NCBI GenBank assembly: GCA_036675505.1
Contig: JAKFEW010000141.1
Coordinates: forward strand, 1 to 64,000
Direction: 5' to 3'
Source of the DNA: JAKFEW01 sp036675505
Lineage (GTDB): Bacteria; Cyanobacteriota; Sericytochromatia; S15B-MN24; JAQBPE01
Length of the DNA stretch: 64,000 bases
The translations under genes were made by a program, and so were the position numbers. The notes beneath the pieces are model-generated. The model was not told the DNA's origin and made no database searches. It saw only the letters and a list, made by a program, of their open reading frames with translations. This document shows, piece by piece, positions 62,079-64,000 of this stretch (its first letter is position 1; each line of letters opens with the position of its first letter).

Positions 62079-64000
62079 GCCCACGGGTCTTGATTCTCGA
62101 TGACAGCCTGACGGTTCGCATGGACCTCCACGACACGTTCTCGGCCGCGGCTTTCGAAGCCACGGCGGTAGGCACCGTCCAGGAGGCCCGCCACGCGCTG
62201 CGTGAAGGCACCTACGGCCTGATCGTCCTCGACCTGATGCTGCCGGGGCCCGAAGGGGTCGCCTTCTTGAATGACCTGAGGCGCGATGCCGGTACCGCCG
62301 AGATGCCCGTCATCCTGCTTGCTTCCGCTTCTGACGTCTTTCACCGGCTTCATGGCATGGCGCTCAGCACCGAGGACGTGTTCGACAAGCCCTATGATCG
62401 CGCGAAGATCCTAGCCCGCGCCCGTCACCTCCTCCGCGTCGGGCGGCCGCAACGGGAGAGCCCCGTCGTACTCGTGATCGACGACAGCGCGACCCTGCGC
62501 CACGCCATGCGCGATACGCTCGAAGCGGCGGGCTACGAGGTGGTCCTGGCGGATTCCGGCGAAGAAGGCCTGCGCGTGGCTGAGGCCATCCGCCCCGATC
62601 TATTCATCATCGATGGCCACCTGCCTGGCATCAGCGGGGCCATGGTCATCGGCCGAATCCGCATGGATGCCGCGCTCAGGCGCATCCCATGCCTCCTCCT
62701 GACCGCCTCGGAGACCGCCCTCGATGAGCTCGAGGCGCTCGAGGCCGGGGCCGACGCGTACGTCCGCAAGAGCGAAGGGACCGGCCTGATCCTTGCTCGT
62801 GCGAACGCCTTGTTGCGTGCCAGGCCAGCTCCCTCGGCCATCGACAGGCAACGGACCGCGGACAAGATCTTGGCCGTCGACGACAGCCCGACTTACCTGG
62901 AGATGTTGGCGAACGAGCTGCGGGCCGAAGGCTACGAAATCCTGCTGGCCAGCTCGAGCGAACGGGCGTTGCCGATCCTGGAACGGGAGTCCGTGGACGC
63001 CATTTTGCTCGACATGATCATGCCCGGCCTGTCCGGCGCGGACCTGTGTCGCATCATCAAGGCCCGCTCGGATTGGCGCGACATCCCGCTCGCCATCCTC
63101 TCGGTCGCGGACAAGCCGTTGGACATGATCGACGGGCTCAACGCAGGAGCCGACGATTACATCGTCAAGACCAACGATTTCGAAGTGCTCAAGGGGCGGC
63201 TGCGTGCCCAACTCCGCCGCAAGCACTTCGAAGACGAGAACAGGTTCATCAGGGAGGAGTTGTTGCGCAAGGAGCTGGAGGCGACCGAAGCCCGGGCCGC
63301 CGCCGACCTCGCCGAAGCCCGGGCGCTGCTTCTCGCGGATCTCGAGCGAAAGAACGCCGAGCTCGCGATCGCCAAGGAGCGGGCCGAGGCGGGCACCCTG
63401 GCCAAGTCGCACTTCCTCGCAACGATGAGCCACGAGATCCGCACGCCTTTGAACGCGCTCATGGGCGTCGCGGACCTGCTCGCGCTATCGTCGCTCGATC
63501 CGCGACAACAGGGCTACGTCGAGTTGATGAAACGCTCGGGCGAAAACCTGCTTACGATCATCAACGACATCCTCGATCTCTCCAAGATCGAAGCCGGTAA
63601 GCTGGAGTTCGAGCAGACCGGCTTCAAGCTCAGCGAGCTGATCCAGCGGGCCGCGGCGCTCGGCGCCGTGATTGCGGACGAGAAGCGCATCGCGCTCGAC
63701 TGGCGCCTGCGGCCGGAAACGCCCGACGATTTGGTCGGCGACCCGCACCGCGTGATCCAGATCCTGAACAACCTGTTGGGCAACGCGCTCAAGTTCACGT
63801 CGGCAGGGTCCGTGACGCTCGAAGCCGGCCCCGATCCGCGCGACCCGACGCCAGGTGCGCTGCGCTTCACGATCGCCGACACCGGGATCGGCATCCCCGA
63901 GAGCCACCAATCTGCGATCTTCGACAACTTCACGCAGGCCGACGCCACCACCACTCGGCTATATGGCGGGACTGGGCTCGGGCTCCCGATCACGCGGCGG
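62075..64000 (+). CDS. Triple-receiver hybrid histidine kinase (3' end outside window)
   Basis: The frame starts at ATG 62075, overlapping the CheB stop, and is open for 642 codons to the window edge. REC1 is about 1-122 (VLILDDSLTV, Asp in IVLDLMLPGPEG, FDKPYD). REC2 is about 130-250 (LVIDDSATLRHAM, FIIDGHLPGISG, VRKSEG). REC3 is about 265-385 (LAVDDSPTYLEML, ILLDMIMPGLSGAD, IVKTND). A coiled coil leads into HisKA (LATMSHEIRTPLNALMG) and HATPase (NNLLGNALKFT, DTGIGIP, GTGLGLPIT). No sensor domain. It occupies the output position where Wsp operons have the diguanylate cyclase WspR, and probably receives phosphate from the CheA-REC kinase. Confidence 0.9.
   Translation, partial: MSPRVLILDDSLTVRMDLHDTFSAAAFEATAVGTVQEARHALREGTYGLIVLDLMLPGPEGVAFLNDLRRDAGTAEMPVILLASASDVFHRLHGMALSTEDVFDKPYDRAKILARARHLLRVGRPQRESPVVLVIDDSATLRHAMRDTLEAAGYEVVLADSGEEGLRVAEAIRPDLFIIDGHLPGISGAMVIGRIRMDAALRRIPCLLLTASETALDELEALEAGADAYVRKSEGTGLILARANALLRARPAPSAIDRQRTADKILAVDDSPTYLEMLANELRAEGYEILLASSSERALPILERESVDAILLDMIMPGLSGADLCRIIKARSDWRDIPLAILSVADKPLDMIDGLNAGADDYIVKTNDFEVLKGRLRAQLRRKHFEDENRFIREELLRKELEATEARAAADLAEARALLLADLERKNAELAIAKERAEAGTLAKSHFLATMSHEIRTPLNALMGVADLLALSSLDPRQQGYVELMKRSGENLLTIINDILDLSKIEAGKLEFEQTGFKLSELIQRAAALGAVIADEKRIALDWRLRPETPDDLVGDPHRVIQILNNLLGNALKFTSAGSVTLEAGPDPRDPTPGALRFTIADTGIGIPESHQSAIFDNFTQADATTTRLYGGTGLGLPITRR

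Overview
The window is very GC-rich, gene-dense bacterial chromosome from a diderm: about ten proteins carry lipoprotein or Sec/Tat signals, and one looks like a small outer-membrane barrel. Several features point towards the cyanobacterial lineage, probably a non-photosynthetic relative such as Sericytochromatia. They are a cyanophycin synthetase, a two-AMIN-domain periplasmic protein, a SufR-like Fe-S regulator, an ethylene-receptor-type membrane domain, and about 39 copies (by eye) of the octamer GCGATCGC, the HIP1 palindrome of cyanobacteria. The taxonomic placement is inference. I found no photosynthesis gene, rRNA, tRNA, CRISPR array, insertion sequence or prophage.

Region by region. 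1-2.7 kb: 3' part of a TPR plus double-GAF signalling protein. 2.7-9.4 kb: saccharopine-dehydrogenase-like enzyme, an NHL-repeat lipoprotein, and a gabT/aldehyde dehydrogenase pair for GABA-type amines. 9.5-12.5 kb: two convergent lipoproteins; with the NHL protein they share an unusual Asn-Gly octapeptide repeat tract. 12.5-17.4 kb: a methionine/sulfur operon whose first gene is a MetX-MetB fusion, preceded by a structured leader. 17.4-24.7 kb: small proteins, an EamA transporter, a C39-like peptidase, an exported flavin oxidase, a metallophosphoesterase and an HlyD-type adaptor. 24.7-31.4 kb: DUF4956 protein, Tat-exported FAD oxidoreductase, TPR membrane protein, aldonolactone oxidase, and a calcium-loop/tandem-repeat protein paired with a duplicated-repeat lipoprotein. 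31.4-37.3 kb: a neutral ceramidase-like hydrolase translationally coupled to an alanine-racemase-fold enzyme, envelope proteins and a KGG stress protein.

37.6-42.7 kb concerns nitrogen: cyanophycin synthetase and an Amt ammonium channel, with a glycosyltransferase between them. 42.9-49.8 kb is sensory: a PAS histidine kinase, the two-AMIN protein, a CBS protein, an apparently split ethylene-receptor-like sensor/kinase pair, and a SufR-like regulator divergent from Mn superoxide dismutase with a clear sigma70-type promoter between them. 49.8-52.7 kb: DUF547, TVP38 and flavin-disulfide reductase operon. 53.2-64 kb: two response regulators and then a tightly overlapped chemosensory operon (orphan H-box protein, CheW, CheR-TPR, CheW, MCP, CheA-REC, CheB, triple-receiver hybrid kinase running off the end). 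Its composition resembles the Wsp system, but the visible output is a hybrid kinase instead of a diguanylate cyclase.

A genome-style signature is visible in the promoters. TATNAT-like hexamers, often preceded by GG and followed by GC, lie upstream of many genes. In six cases the hexamer sits exactly six bases before the start codon, which would give leaderless mRNAs.
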